Positions 12,988 through 24,800 of a DNA stretch of 64,000 nucleotides are shown piece by piece. The notes under the pieces were generated by a model. It made no database searches and was not told where the DNA came from. It saw nothing but the letters and a program-made list of their open reading frames with translations. The position numbers were made by a program, and so were the translations under genes. Every line of letters starts with the position of its first letter. Within the stretch, counting starts at the first letter, position 1. Source of the DNA: Przewalskia tangutica (lineage: Eukaryota; Streptophyta; Magnoliopsida; Solanales; Solanaceae); assembly GCA_029844215.1 (NCBI GenBank), contig CM056738.1:71230093-71294092 (forward strand), in the 5' to 3' direction.

Positions 12988-13021
12988 GATTATCGGTGTG
13001 TTGTGCACCACATCTATAATC
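12988..13021 (+). other. Leader hairpin with GTGCAC loop (element D)
   Basis: GATTAT (12988-12993) pairs with ATAATC (13016-13021), TGTG (12997-13000) pairs with CACA (13009-13012), and the 8-nt loop TTGTGCAC carries the palindrome GTGCAC. It starts 58 nt after the primer site and precedes gag, the position of retroviral dimerisation and packaging hairpins. Confidence 0.7.
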
Positions 13022-13128
13022 GTGAGATCGCAGGACATTTAGGATTGGTTTCCATTCTTCTCTCTCCGAGATCGTGCGAGAGTCGTCTTATTAGGTTGAA
13101 TCCTCTCGACCTAGTCTTATGAAATGAT

Positions 13129-14400
13129 ATGCCTCCACGGAAGCTACTGTGGCCTGAAGGGCAAGGCAACAGCAGGAGCTGCTAGCGGTACTCAGAGGGT
13201 TACACGGACTCGCACGCTATGCACGAGGTAGTAAGCGGTCGGAGAGTTCACCACGCACGCCAGACAGAGGAGCCGAGAGCGGCGGAGCTCCAGAGGTTCC
13301 GCACGAGCCTCCGGGCCGCCGGTGCCGAGTATAGAGACTACGGGGAGCAGATCCGACATCGACCAAGATAGTAGTCCGGGCAAACGGCAGAGCAGCACCA
13401 CCCTGACCGGCGGGCCATGGGTTAGGGATTTTCTGGGTTGTCATCCACCTGAGTTTTATGGTTCGAGGTCGGATGAGGATCCGCAGGAGTTCATTCGGCA
13501 GCCTACACGGACCTGCAGTTCTTAGGGCTTGAGACGAGTGCATTACGCTAGCCTCCTACCGGTTGCGCGATATTGATTTGAACTGGTTTGAGTCGTGGTT
13601 GCTTTCGAGAGGTGATGATGCTCTTCCAGCTGTTTTGGAGGAGTTTACAAAGGCCTTCATGGTTCACTTTTTGCCTCCTGAGATGAGGAGAGCCCGGGTA
13701 GACAGATTCTTGACCTTGAGGCAGAACGGGAGGACTATCAGGGAGTATAGCTTGGAGTTTGACTCCTGGCCGCATACGCGCATACTATTGTAAATATACA
13801 TGGATAGGGTTCATCGTTTTGTGATGGGGCTTAACCGTCATATGATTACCGCATGCTTGGGTGTGGCTCTTCAGCCCGGTATGGACATCGCCCGGATGCA
13901 GGCCTATGCGCAGGGGATAGAGGATAGAGAGAGAGAGGACCAGATTGACTCGAGCCACCCAAGAGGCTGTGACATCGTGGTCTCAGGCGCTGAGGCGACA
14001 ACCTCGGAGCACTGAGTCCACTTTCCACCAAAGACAGAGTGCTCCTTCACGGTTTTCTGGCAAGATATCTGATCACCAGTCATTCGTGAGCAGTCGTGGC
14101 TCCGGACTTCGGATTCCGCGAGGCAGAACCGTCACCGATCGGGACCACCCACACCTCAGTGTGCTCGATGCGGTAGGTTTCACCAGGGCGAGTGTCGCAG
14201 AGCTTCAGGAGCTTGTTACTCGTGTGGCGCAGGCCATTTGAGGAGAGATTGTCCGTCCAGGCGGCATGGGTGGTACAGTCGCAGCCGACAGATCCGCTGG
14301 TCTTCTTCTCCTTCGTAGTTATGCGCCCGAGGCGTGGTACTCACGACCGCAGACGAGGTAGAGGTCGTGGTGGTGGTTCGATTCTAGCGTCCACGTAACC
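13129..14400 (+). pseudogene. Element D gag, frame-broken
   Basis: An ATG at 13129 opens MPPRK, the usual chromovirus gag start, but the frame fails soon after. From 13563 to 14015 one frame (with a stop at 13791-13793) holds the retrotransposon gag core, seen as FTKAFMVHFLPPEMRRARVD, FLTLRQ and then MDRVHRFVMGLNRHM and QPGMDIARMQAYAQG. A CCHC zinc knuckle, CYSCGAGHLRRDC, is encoded at 14214-14252 in another frame, one residue shorter than the canonical spacing. Gag forms the virus-like particle and binds RNA. At least three frame changes separate the pieces. Many fall at CAG/CTG-type sites, so part of the damage may be sequence error. Confidence 0.8.
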
Positions 14401-14460
14401 GCATGTATTCTCTAGCCACCGCCAGATCGTGAGGCTTCCACGCCGCCGCAGTGTACATTA

Positions 14461-15390
14461 TTGATTTCATGTTGTGACGTTTATGCTTTGATAGATCCAG
14501 GTTCTACCTTGTCCTATGTGTCCCCTTTTATTGCGGGTAGAATCGGGATAGAGCCGGAGTCGATAGAGCCTTTTAAGGTAGCTACGCCTATGGGAGATTC
14601 GGTGTTAGCTGAGCGGGTGTACAGAGGTTGTCCGGTTTATATATACAGTCGTCAGACCCTTGCAGACTTGATAGAGCTGGAGATGATAGATTTTGATGTC
14701 ATTATGGGTATGGACTGGTTGACTTCTTGTTATGCCAACGTTGACTGTAGGGACAGGTTGGTTCGGTTCCAGTTTCCAGGCGAGCCAGTTATCGAGTGGA
14801 AGGGCAACACAGCGTCGCTGAGGGGTAGGTTTATTTCTTACCTCAAGGCTAGGAAGATGGTGCAGAAAGGGTACATCTATCATCTGGTTCGGGTATTTGA
14901 TACAGAGGCTGAGGTGCCAGTTCTTCAGTCAGTACCAGTGGTTAGGGAGTTTCCAGATGTGTTCCCAGATGATCTTCCGGGTATCCATCCTGAGAGGGAG
15001 ATTGAGTTTCGTATTGACACGTTGCCAGACACTCGGCCTATTTCCATTCCGCCATACAGGATGGCACCTGCTGAGTTGAGAGAGCTGAAGGACCAGCTGA
15101 AAGATTTGCTGGAAAAAGGCTTTATCAGGCCTAGTGTATCTCCCTGTGGAGCGCCGGTGTTGTTCGTGAAGAAGAAGGATGGGACGCTGCGTATGTGTGT
15201 TGATTACAGGCAGCTGAATAAGGTAACCATTAAGAATAGGTACCCCCTCCCCAGGATTGATGATTTGTTTGACCAGTTGCAGGGTGCGAGGTGTTTCTCC
15301 AAGATAGACCTGCGTCTGTTATCATCAGGTTCGAGTTCGAGAGGCAGACATCCCAAAGACTGCATTCAGGACCCGGTATGGGCACTATGA
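14461..15390 (+). pseudogene. Element D protease and N-terminal reverse transcriptase
   Basis: An open frame of about 309 codons with no ATG of its own; it continues a gag-pol polyprotein. The aspartic protease site is ALIDPGSTLSYVS (catalytic Asp about residue 12). After a linker (SVPVVREFPDVFP) the RT fingers and palm follow: VDYRQLNKVTIKNRYPLPRID and FSKIDLR, the last holding the first catalytic Asp. The frame shifts immediately after KIDLR, at about 15316, where two bases appear lost beside a CTG. The RT continues in another frame. This is the best-preserved coding piece of D. Confidence 0.88.
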
Positions 15391-15955
15391 GTTTAGGGTT
15401 ATGTCATTCGGTTTGACCAACGCTCCAGCGGTATTTATGGATTTGATGAACCGGGTGTTCAAGCCATTTTTGGATACATTTGTGATAGTATTCATTGATG
15501 ACATCCTGGTTTATTCGCGGACAGAGCAGAGTATGCATCACTGAGAATCAGATTGGGTCCTCCGGAGCCGGCAGTTATTCGCCAAGTTCTCCAAGTGTGA
15601 GTTTTGGTTGACCTCAGTGGCATTCCTGGGGCATATTATTGGGGCTGATGGTGTTCGGGTGGATACGGCAAAGATTGAGGCAGTCAAGTCTTGGCCGAGA
15701 CCGACTACTCCGACCGAGGTGCGCAGTTTCTTAGGACTGGCGGGTTATTATCGTAGGTTTGTGGAGCAGTTTGCTTCGATTTCAGCACCATTGACTAGCC
15801 GACTCGTAAGGCGCCAAGTTCCAGCCGATGAGGCTTGCGCGGGGTTTCCAGTTGCTAAAAGAGAGGTTGACTACAGCCCCAGTTCTTACTCTTCCTGAGG
15901 GGTTAGACGGGTACGTGATCTATTGTGATGCCTCGGGTATCGGGCTAGGGTGTGT
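15391..15955 (+). pseudogene. Element D reverse transcriptase C-terminus and start of RNase H, truncated
   Basis: Continues the RT in shifted frames. FIDDILVYSR, the YxDD-type catalytic motif, is at 15491-15520. FSKCEFWLTSVAFLGHIIG and EVRSFLGLAGYYRRFVEQFASISAPLT (15608-15800) are the thumb and connection. RNase H begins with YCDASGIGLGCV (15921-15955, first catalytic Asp at 15927). The gene ends abruptly there. RNase H remainder, integrase and chromodomain are absent, and a leader-like sequence follows. An internal break occurs near 15540 (TGA) and 15800. Confidence 0.85.
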
Positions 15956-16122
15956 AGTGTCTAGTAGAGTCTTGATTATCGGTGTGTTGTGCACCACATC
16001 TATAATCAGGAGGCTGCAGGACATTTAGGATTGGTTTCCATTCTTCTATCTCCGAGATCGTGCAGTAGAGCTGTCTTATTAGGTTGAATCCTCCATTCTT
16101 CTCTCTCCGACATTTAGGATTG
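15956..16122 (+). other. Chimeric piece: chromovirus leader joined to truncated pol
   Basis: Sequence from about 15958 repeats the D leader (compare 12979-13110), including the GTGCAC hairpin at 15974-16007. It then contains two partial copies of 'catttaggattggtttcc' and 'cattcttctctctccga', and runs into the F LTR at 16123 through shared 'tttcc'. It has neither primer site nor LTR start. A template switch during reverse transcription or a later microhomology join would give this. Confidence 0.7.
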
Positions 16123-19100
16123 GTTTCCAGAGTATGTACGTGAGGGCGTACGTATAAAAGTTTAAGCCTTAAGTAGGCAAGGGTCGAAATTTTATGCACA
16201 ACCCCCGAAAAGAATCGTTTTCCGACGAAACGTTTTCCAAACTTTGCGAAGGGAAAATTACGGCTATGTAATTTATTATTTTTGCGGATTTTTCCGAGAG
16301 ATGAAATATTTTGGACCAACGAGAGGGCGACACTTGGCCCTCAAGTGGACGGCAAAGCCATGGGAGTTCTTGGCACGTTTTTTGTGTTGATTTTTGGTCA
16401 AGGGGTTGGTAGGATAATTTGTAGATATTTTGTGTAGTTGATGAACAAGTAGGACCCACAAACACTTGTCCAAATCTTGACCCTACACTTGCCCACCACT
16501 TGTCTTGATCTTGGCCATTGGTTGGCCTATAAATACCCCCCTTTTGTTGAAGACTTCTTCATCCACAAAATAGTTTCTAAGTCTTGAAATCCCCCTCTCC
16601 CCCTTTGTAAGGTTTTCGTCCAAAGCCTCCCTCCCCTTTCATGAGCCTCTACGAGAGTACCCCTCTCTTGAGTGTTGTCTCGTAAATACACCCCCCCCTT
16701 GGTAGAAAAGTATTCTCCAAGTATTGTTACTATTCCAAAATACCTTGGCCCAAATACCTTGTAGTATTCCAAGGTTACACCTATACTAAAAGCCCAGAAA
16801 TACTATTATACTTCCCTTCAGTCACAAAACGAAACCCTAAGGAAAATCTTCATAGTCGGTTGAAGTATTAAGAAGAAGTTGCGTAGAACTTCTAAGGGTT
16901 GTTTGGAGCGGGTTGGAGCACCCGGAGTAGGAGCTAAACGTTGCTCAGGATCGACATTAAATCTTGGATAATTTTGGGCTTATCGAGGTAAATATCTTGT
17001 CCCCCTATGGTAATTAGAGTTACATACTGTTGAAGTATAAGAATTAAGTATAAGTTATATACAAGGAAAGTATATAAGAAGGGAATTGAATCAGACTTAC
17101 ATAGGACTTGTATTCTGAGACTTGTGAAGTTTGACTGCAGGAAGTCACGCCCAATTTTCCGTAGAATCTTGTATCTAGATTTATTCTACCGAGTAGTCTA
17201 GACTTTTATAGACTTGTATAACCGTTATAGGTTGAAGTACTGCGAGTAGCGTATTCTACTCGAAGGGTGGAAAAGGCTAGCAGGATTACAGTACTTTGGA
17301 GCTATTTGCTAATAGTCGATAAATCGTCGCGAGGTATGTGATTCTTCCTATCCTCTTGAGCATGATATTTTAAAAGAATATATATAGTACGGTAGACGTA
17401 CGTGTGTTAACTGAACGTGGTTTTACTCCGATGTCTTTTGACTTGAGTCTAAATAATAAGAATCTTGAAGTATTTCAAAAGAATTAAGAACCGTTTTTGA
17501 AAGAAGAGTAATACTGGGTTTTAAAAGCTTAAGAGTTATACTAGCTTTATGGGAAGTTAGGTATAACGACTTAAGAGAGATAAAAGAATGGTTTATTGAT
17601 TTTAGAAGTTAAGAGACTTGATCTTAAAAGATAAGAGACTTGACTTAATTGAATTAATCTGAATTTTGTTAAAAAGTGTGAAACCTCATTCGTGAGTAAT
17701 GAGTACTTGGTTTTTAAAAGGAATAATGTCTTCTCGATTTGAAATCGAATAAGTATCGAACAAACCACAAGGCGCTAATAAAGGGAAATGTTTTGACTAA
17801 TTAAGTATTATTAAAACCAAGAGAAACCTCCATCCGCATAGAAGCTAAGATGAGACAAAATGATATTACATTTCCTAGATCATGGTCGCTTTAATAAGAT
17901 TGTTATGAACAAGAATAACCTACTCACACATAAGGCATATGTTTCTCAATGGTTTTGAAAGAGAATTATATTATTAAGTGATTAAGACTATGAACTACGA
18001 AACCTTTGAAAATGAGAAACTTGAGCATTTGAAATTAGGCAAACTTGAACGTTTGGAAAATAATGTTGTTACTTGATTTTACAAAAGGAAGTGTTTTAGT
18101 TTACTTAAAAGATAGTCACTCTATTTTTATACTACGTATTGTGTGACTTTTGTGAAAGCCGGATCTTTTAAAGAGTTAATGTATAAAGTACTTTGGGGAT
18201 AAAACCCGAACTTGTTAAAATAAAGTAGAAAGTACCTTGTGTGAATAACTTGATTGTGTTGGTTTGTGATAGCCTTGTAATACTTTCTTGTTGATTTGAT
18301 AAAGTAAACATGTTAGACGCTACGTGTGTTAGTAGCTTGTGATGTTTGTGTAAAGGGTTTCCTTGTTTGTGCTTATGTTGTTTAACGATAAGTTATGTTA
18401 GTATTATATCACTCACCTTGACTTGATCCCGGGTTAAGCCGCACCCGACGGTTGTAGGTTTTAATAGTCGGCTATGCCTTCGCATTACCCCGCATAGCTT
18501 TATTATGACACAGTGGACCTAGTGTTCATGTGTATTCCTTGGTGCTTTTATATCATAGATCGCCGGAGGAAGGTATTCCACGCATGATTAATGTTGGGCG
18601 TGAGACCCATAGTTATATTTGAGTGATGACTTTGAGGCGTGAGTCACGACTTGACATGATCGCTATTTATTATGAATCGTAGTTTGGTTATCATATATGT
18701 CTCCCGCTTTATATAGACTACTATGATTTCATTTACGATTTTTAGTTTCACATACTTGGTACTGTCAGATCGACTCCTTCGGGGATGCGTTCATGCCGCA
18801 GTAGAGGTACACCGATTGTTGATCCTCGCTCATGTGGTCACGATTCGCGTTTGGGAAGCTCCGTTTCTCGAGGCTTATCTTGGGTATAGTCCCCGTCGTT
18901 GTAGGTACTTACATTCAGTGGTATGGGGCCCTGTCCCGCCATTGTTGTTATCATTCTTAGAGGTGCAGAGTAATGCTGTGGGCGAGTTGTAAATGGGATA
19001 TAAGCTGTCGGATTTAAGTCTTTTATATATATATATGCCGAAAGGCAACTTCTCTTCGATAAATTGTGTCTCATTTACATTGTTTGAGTTGTATTTTATA

Positions 19101-19169
19101 TTCCGATTACTGACGATATGTCTACTGGGTGCCCGGTAAGGCACGACCACGCCCGGTTCGGTCGTGACA
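16123..19169 (+). repeat. Element F 5' LTR, first 15 or so bases missing
   Basis: Matches the complete F 3' LTR (21890-25320) from 'tttccagagtatgtacg' onward and ends TCGTGACA before a primer site. The TGTTATACCCCGTA start is replaced by the chimeric piece. The first 2.2 kb are nearly identical to the partner. The last 700 bp differ heavily at CTG/CAG sites and lack a GC-rich block of about 330 bp present at 24230-24575. Confidence 0.88.
16528..16535 (+). promoter_or_regulatory. TATA box in F 5' LTR
   Basis: TATAAATA inside GGCCTATAAATACCCC, followed about 30 bp later by a CT-rich stretch suitable for the RNA 5' end. Identical in the 3' LTR at 22307-22314. Confidence 0.7.
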
Positions 19170-19173
19170 AAAG

Positions 19174-19185
19174 TGGTATCGAGCG
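19174..19185 (+). other. Element F primer-binding site (tRNA-iMet type)
   Basis: TGGTATCGAGCG follows the LTR after AAAAG-type spacing. Expected is TGGTATCAGAGC; the A of CAG is absent and the next bases are shifted. Confidence 0.78.
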
Positions 19186-19228
19186 ATTAATCCTCGGAAA
19201 GTGTCTACGCATCAGATCTAGTAGTTCT

Positions 19229-19262
19229 GATTATCGGTGTGTTGTGCACCACACCAATAATC
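19229..19262 (+). other. Leader hairpin with GTGCAC loop (element F)
   Basis: Same stem sequences as in D (GATTAT/ATAATC and TGTG/CACA) and the same loop TTGTGCAC. The right side of the internal loop differs (CCA instead of TCT), so the changes avoid the paired bases. Confidence 0.7.
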
Positions 19263-19368
19263 GTGAGGCTATAGGATATTTAGGATTGGTTTCCATTCTT
19301 CTCACTCGAGATCGTGCCTTAGAGTCAGATATAAGTTGGACCTCTAACGTAATTCCTTCCTTACGATT

Positions 19369-20283
19369 ATGCCTCCGCAGGCAACCCGCCCGTATGGGCA
19401 AGACAAATGGCGGAGTCGCGAGCAGAGTATGAGGGTTACGAGGCATTGTGCCCAATCATCACTGGGGTGCTTCATTCGGGAGTTCTGCGACGTCGCCACT
19501 TCAGCAGAGTTTAGCACTGGCAACAGCTCCATCGCGCATGATATCCGACCTTCGCCCACAACCGTGAGCGTAAAGTATGGTTTGCAAAGAGAGGCGGTTG
19601 TTACTAGTTAGGGATTTAGCGGCAGAGAGCATATTATGTATCGATTTATCACGGTCTTGATGACTATCTGAGAGAGGGTTGTGTAAGAGTAGCTATTCAG
19701 TCAGGCATGAGCATGGCCTGCAGGCTTATGCGCAGCAGGCCGAGAGACGTAGAGATCGACAGATTAATCAAGGACAGCAGAAGAGGGCCCGATCGGCAGG
19801 ATCCTTTGGTAACTTTCAGGGCGAACCGCCTCAGCAGCAGATTAGATATGCACCTCCACCAGTGCAGAGTGGTCCTCCACAGGGTTCAGGACGTTCAGAG
19901 TATGCCGGAGTTGGTCAGAGCTCCAGGGCTTCTGGTTCACAGATACACGTAGGTTCTAGCCACCAGTTCGATTTTTCTCGTTGTTCACACAGTGGCGGCG
20001 CCATCCCGGGAATGTCGTCTTATTTATGGTGCTTGTTTTACTGCGCCGTCGGCCGTGTGTCGAAAAGATGTCCTAGTGAGGGATGCAAGTAGGAGGACTC
20101 ACCTACCGGATCGGGCGGATTCAGTGGCTCGGAGAGGAAGGGTTGTTAGCCAGAGGAGGCCACCCCCACCTCGGTGTGGCCGTTGTGGTAGATGTCATTG
20201 TGGGGAGTGTCGTACTTCTTCGACAGCTTGTTTTGCTATGTGCCCAGCCGGGCAAGATTGATTGAAACGACAGAGGGGAGTGA
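19369..20283 (+). pseudogene. Element F gag remnant
   Basis: Opens MPPQATRPYGQD at 19369. Later pieces show the low-complexity Q/P-rich hinge of chromovirus gag (around 19720-19960: LQAYAQQAERRRDRQ, then RYAPPPVQSGPPQ). A corrupted zinc-knuckle region reading CGRCGRCHCGECR lies near 20178-20260. The conserved gag core between these parts is largely deleted (compare D 13563-14015). Several frame changes. Too damaged to make Gag. Confidence 0.7.
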
Positions 20284-21876
20284 AGCTGTAGATACAGGTA
20301 GATCCTTAACCTTCTAGAGATTAGTACGTATGATAAGATGAGTATATCTTAAATGTTATGTTCACATAGCATTGTGTTAATTGTGATTAGAAATCATGGT
20401 TAGTTAACCGGGTAAGTGTGAGCCTTAGAGTTTTATACGTAGAGACCTTAGAGGTAAGGCCATCTCGAGTAAAAGATGTATTTTTATGTTTGACCCTTAT
20501 CGGAGTGCATAGTACACGTGAGATATGTTTGTGTGATAAGTTCCTGAGTGGTATGAAATGAAAGAGGGTAGTTGAGCCACTACCAGGTTTTCGTGACTTG
20601 ATTGTGGGATTGTTCCGGATCGGGGAGCAAGTGTTTGGCACGATAGCGGGTCGGGTTGCGGACCGATTGCGGGTCAACCCGCGGCCTGTATGTTGGTGGG
20701 GTCAGTTCGAGGTGGTCCCGCTTTGTGATAGGGTCACGAGGGTGTTAGGCCCAAGTTTAGTTAACCATCGTACGAGTTCGTGGATGCGTTCGACCAGTAG
20801 TTGGCCAATGAGATCAGCCCATCTTGTCTTTTAGTCAAGAACGTTTACTCGGCAGAGGGTTATGCGAGATGTTATATCAGGAAGGATGTAAGGCTGCACG
20901 AGGTGCCTACTTTCACCTTATGGCAGGCAGTGGAGCCCAGGTTACGGCTATTTCTTTTTCTGGAAGTTTTACCAGGCAGGGTTAGGAACTCAGGTGAGTC
21001 TCGATGACGCATTCGCCACCGGGGCGGTGTGGATTTCGTGGGGTAGTGAAGGATGGTTGCCTCCTGTTGAGGGAGTGTTTTAATAGCTACCATTTCAGTA
21101 TTCGAATATCGCTTTATGACGCCTTGTAGGGGCGGAAGTGTAAGTTACCGGTCGATTGGTTCGATGTTGGCAAGGTTCAGATAGCTGGTTCATTCTTGTT
21201 TCAGCAGGATGTGGATAGGGTGAAGCCTATCCAGGAGAGGTTATCAGCAGCTCAGAGTCAACAGAAGTCGTGCGGATAATCGGCGACGACGCTTGGAGTT
21301 GTAGGTGGGTCTTCTTGAAGGTACCACCCCGGAAAGGGTGTGACGAATTTTGGAAAACAGAGGAAACTTAGCCCGAGTTACTTTGGGCCTTTTCAGATCA
21401 TGTGAAGAATAGGCCAGGTTGCCTATAAGTTAGCTTTGCCGTCCGGCGTAGAGGCGGTGCGTCGATCTTTCATGTTGTTATGCGTAAAAAGTATCGAGAT
21501 CCATCCAGAGTGTTCCCGTTAATGATGACCAAGTTGGAGATAGTAACCGAGATTTGGAAACCAAGCGAATGTAAATGTGGTAAGTTATGAGAAAGAGTTC
21601 GAGTATGCGAGAAGATGGTACGAGTAAGGGAAGAAGCGAGCATGTGTTAAGAACATAGGAGTGATCATTTCGTTTGTAAAGAAAAGGTGCGAAGAGAGTA
21701 TCTTTTAGACCTTGGGTGGAAACTTTTGTGATGTTAGAGGTGATTCCTCGTGGACTTGGATGTAAGTAATTGCGCGTGTGTTATTTTGTGGCCAGGTGTG
21801 GCATTGGCAACTTGTTATGTTAAGAGGAACTTATCATTATCTGTATCGAGAAGGAACATTCGGGACGAATGTTTCT
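20284..21876 (+). mobile_element. Element F degraded pol region
   Basis: No protease, RT or RNase H motif was found. At about 21415-21500 a short stretch reads VAYKLALPSG, as in the chromovirus integrase C-terminus (compare VAYELDLPSD in B), so the 3' end of pol survives as scraps. The 1.1 kb from 20284 to 21400 holds only short unrelated frames; I cannot say what it was. Confidence 0.5.
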
Positions 21877-21889
21877 AAGGAGGGGAGAA
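21877..21889 (+). other. Element F polypurine tract
   Basis: AAGGAGGGGAGAA directly precedes TGTTATACCCC, as expected for the plus-strand primer at the 3' LTR. Confidence 0.85.
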
Positions 21890-24800
21890 TGTTATACCCC
21901 GTATTTCCAGAGTATGTACGTGAGGGCGTACGTATAAAAGTTTAAGCCTTAAGTAGGCAAGGGTCGAAATTTTGTGCACAACCCCCGAAAAGAATCGTTT
22001 TCCGACGAAACGTTTTCCAAACTTTGCGAAGGGAAAATTACGGCTATGTCATTTATTATTTTTGCGGATTTTTCCGAGAGATGAAATATTTTGGACCAAC
22101 GAGAGGGCGAACTTGGCCCTCAAGTGGACGGCAAAGCCATGGGAGTTCTTGGCACGTTTTTTGTGTTGATTTTTGGTCAAGGGGTTGGTAGGATATTTTG
22201 TAGATATTTTGTGTAGTTGATGAACAAGTGGGACCCACAAACACTTGTTCAAATCTTGACCCTACACTTGCCCACCACTTGTCTTGATCTTGGCCATTGG
22301 TTGGCCTATAAATACCCCCCTTTTGTTGAAGACTTCTTCATCCACAAAATAGTTTCTAAGTCTTGAAATCCCCCTCTCCCCCTTTGTAAGGTTTTCGTCC
22401 AAAGCCTCCCCCTCCCCCTTGTGAGCCTCACGAGAGTACCCCCATCTCTTAAGTGTTGTCTCGTAAATACACCCCCTTGGTAGAAAAGTATTCTCCAAGT
22501 ATTGTTACTTATTCCAAAATACCTCGCCCAAATACCTTGTAGTATTCCAAGGTTACACCTATACTAAAAGCCCGTAAATACTATTATACTTCCTTCACCA
22601 CAAAACTAAACCCTAAGGAAAATCTTCATAGTCGGTTGAAGTATTAAGAAGAAGTTGCGTAGAACTTCTAAGGGTTGTTTGGAGCGGGTTGGAGCACCCG
22701 GAGTAGGAGCTAAACGTTGCTCAGGATCGACATTAAATCTTGGATAATTTTGGGCTTATCGAGGTAAATATCTTGTCCCCCTATGGTAATTAGAGTTACA
22801 TACTGTTGAAGTATAAGAATTAAGTATAAGTTATATACAAGGAAAGTATATAAGAAGGGAATTGAACTGTACTTACATAGGACTGTATTCTGAGACTTGT
22901 GAAGTTTGTGGTAGGAAGTCACGCCCAATTTTCCGTAGAATCTTGTATCTAGATTTATTCTACCGAGTAGTCTAGAATTTGATAGACTTGTATAACCGTT
23001 ATAGGTTGAAGTACTGCGAGTAGCGTATTCTACTCGAAGGGTGGAAAAGGCTAGCAGGATTACAGTACTTTAGAGCTATTTGCTAATAGTCGATAAATCG
23101 TTGCGAGGTATGTGATTCTTCCTATCCTCTTGAGCATGATATTTTAAAAGAATATATATAGTACGGTAGACGCACGTGTGTTAACTGAACGTGGTTTTAC
23201 TCCGATGTCTTTTGACTTGAGTCTAAATAATAAGAATCTTGAAGTATTTCAAAAGAATTAAGAACCGTTTTTGAAAGAAGAGTAATACTTGGTTTTAAAA
23301 GCTTAAGAGTTATACTAGCTTTATGGGAAGTTAGGTATAACGACTTAAGAGAGATAAAAAGAATGGTTTATTGATTTTAGAAGTTAAGAGACTTGATCTT
23401 AAAAGATAAGAGACTTGACTTAATTGAATTAATATGAATTTTGTTAAAAAGTGTGAAACCTCATTCGTGAGTAATGAGTACTTGGTTTTAAAAGGAATAA
23501 TGTCTTCTCGATTTGGAAATCGAATAAGTATCGAACAAACCACAAATAGCTTAATAAAGGGAAATGTTTTGACTAATTAAGTATTATTAAAACCAAGAGA
23601 AACCTCCATCTGCATAGAAGCTAAGATGAGACAAAATGATATTACATTTCCTAGATCATGGCTGCTTTAATAAGATTGTTATGAACAAGAATAACCTACT
23701 CACACATAAGGCATATGTTTCTCAATGGTTTTGAAAGAGAATTATATTATTAAGTGATTAAGACTATGAACTACGAAACCTTTCGAAAATGAGAAACTTG
23801 AGCATTTGAAATTAGGCAAACTTGAACGTTTGGAAAATAATGTTGTTACTTGATTTTACAAAAGGAAGTGTTTTGGTTTACTTAAAAAGATAGTCACTCT
23901 ATTTTTATACTACGGGTATTGTGTGACTTTTGTGAAAGAAGCGGATCTTTTAAAGAGTTAATGTATAAAGTACTTTGGGGATAAAAAAACCCGAACTTGT
24001 TAAAATAAAGTAGAAAGTACCTTGTGTGAATAACTTGATTGTGTTGGTTTGTGATAGCCTTGTAATACTTTCTTGTTGATTTGATAAAGTAAACATGTTA
24101 GGATGCTACGTGTGTTAGTAGCTTGTGATGTTTGTGTAAAGGGGTTTCCCTTGTTTGTGCTTATGTTGTTTAACGATAAGCTGTTATGTTAGTATTATAT
24201 CACTCACCTTGACTTGATCCCGGGGGTTAAGCTGCCCTCCGATGCGGGGTAGACTCGGTGATGCAGGACCATGATTCGAGAATACCTCATGCGGGTCCAG
24301 GGGACCTATGCGGAGCTACGAGAGTTCCAGGTTAGTGTGCGGCCTTTGTGGTCATGCGTCTACATGGGCTACGCGATCGCGAGTCGGGACGTTGCGGGGA
24401 GTAGCTACCCTCGTCACGGGAATACCTCATGCGGCCTATGTGAGTGGCCTATGCGCGAGTGCGGAAAGTTCCAGACTAGACGCGCACATTAGATATCTGC
24501 GCGTAGTGGCGGCTTTGATCATGTGGCGATGCAGACAGATCTCATGATACAATTTATGACCTTGTTGCATCGTGGGTTTTAGTAGTCGGCTATGCCTTCG
24601 ACTTACCGTGACGGTTTTATAATGACACAGTGGACACGTGTTCATGTGTATTCCTTGGTGCTTTTATATCATGATCACGGCGGTGAGGAAGGTATTCCAC
24701 GGTATGATTGATGTTGGCGTGAGACCCATAGTTATATTTGAGTGATGACTTTGAGGGCGTGAGTCCCTGACTTGACATGACTGCTTATTTATTGTGAACT

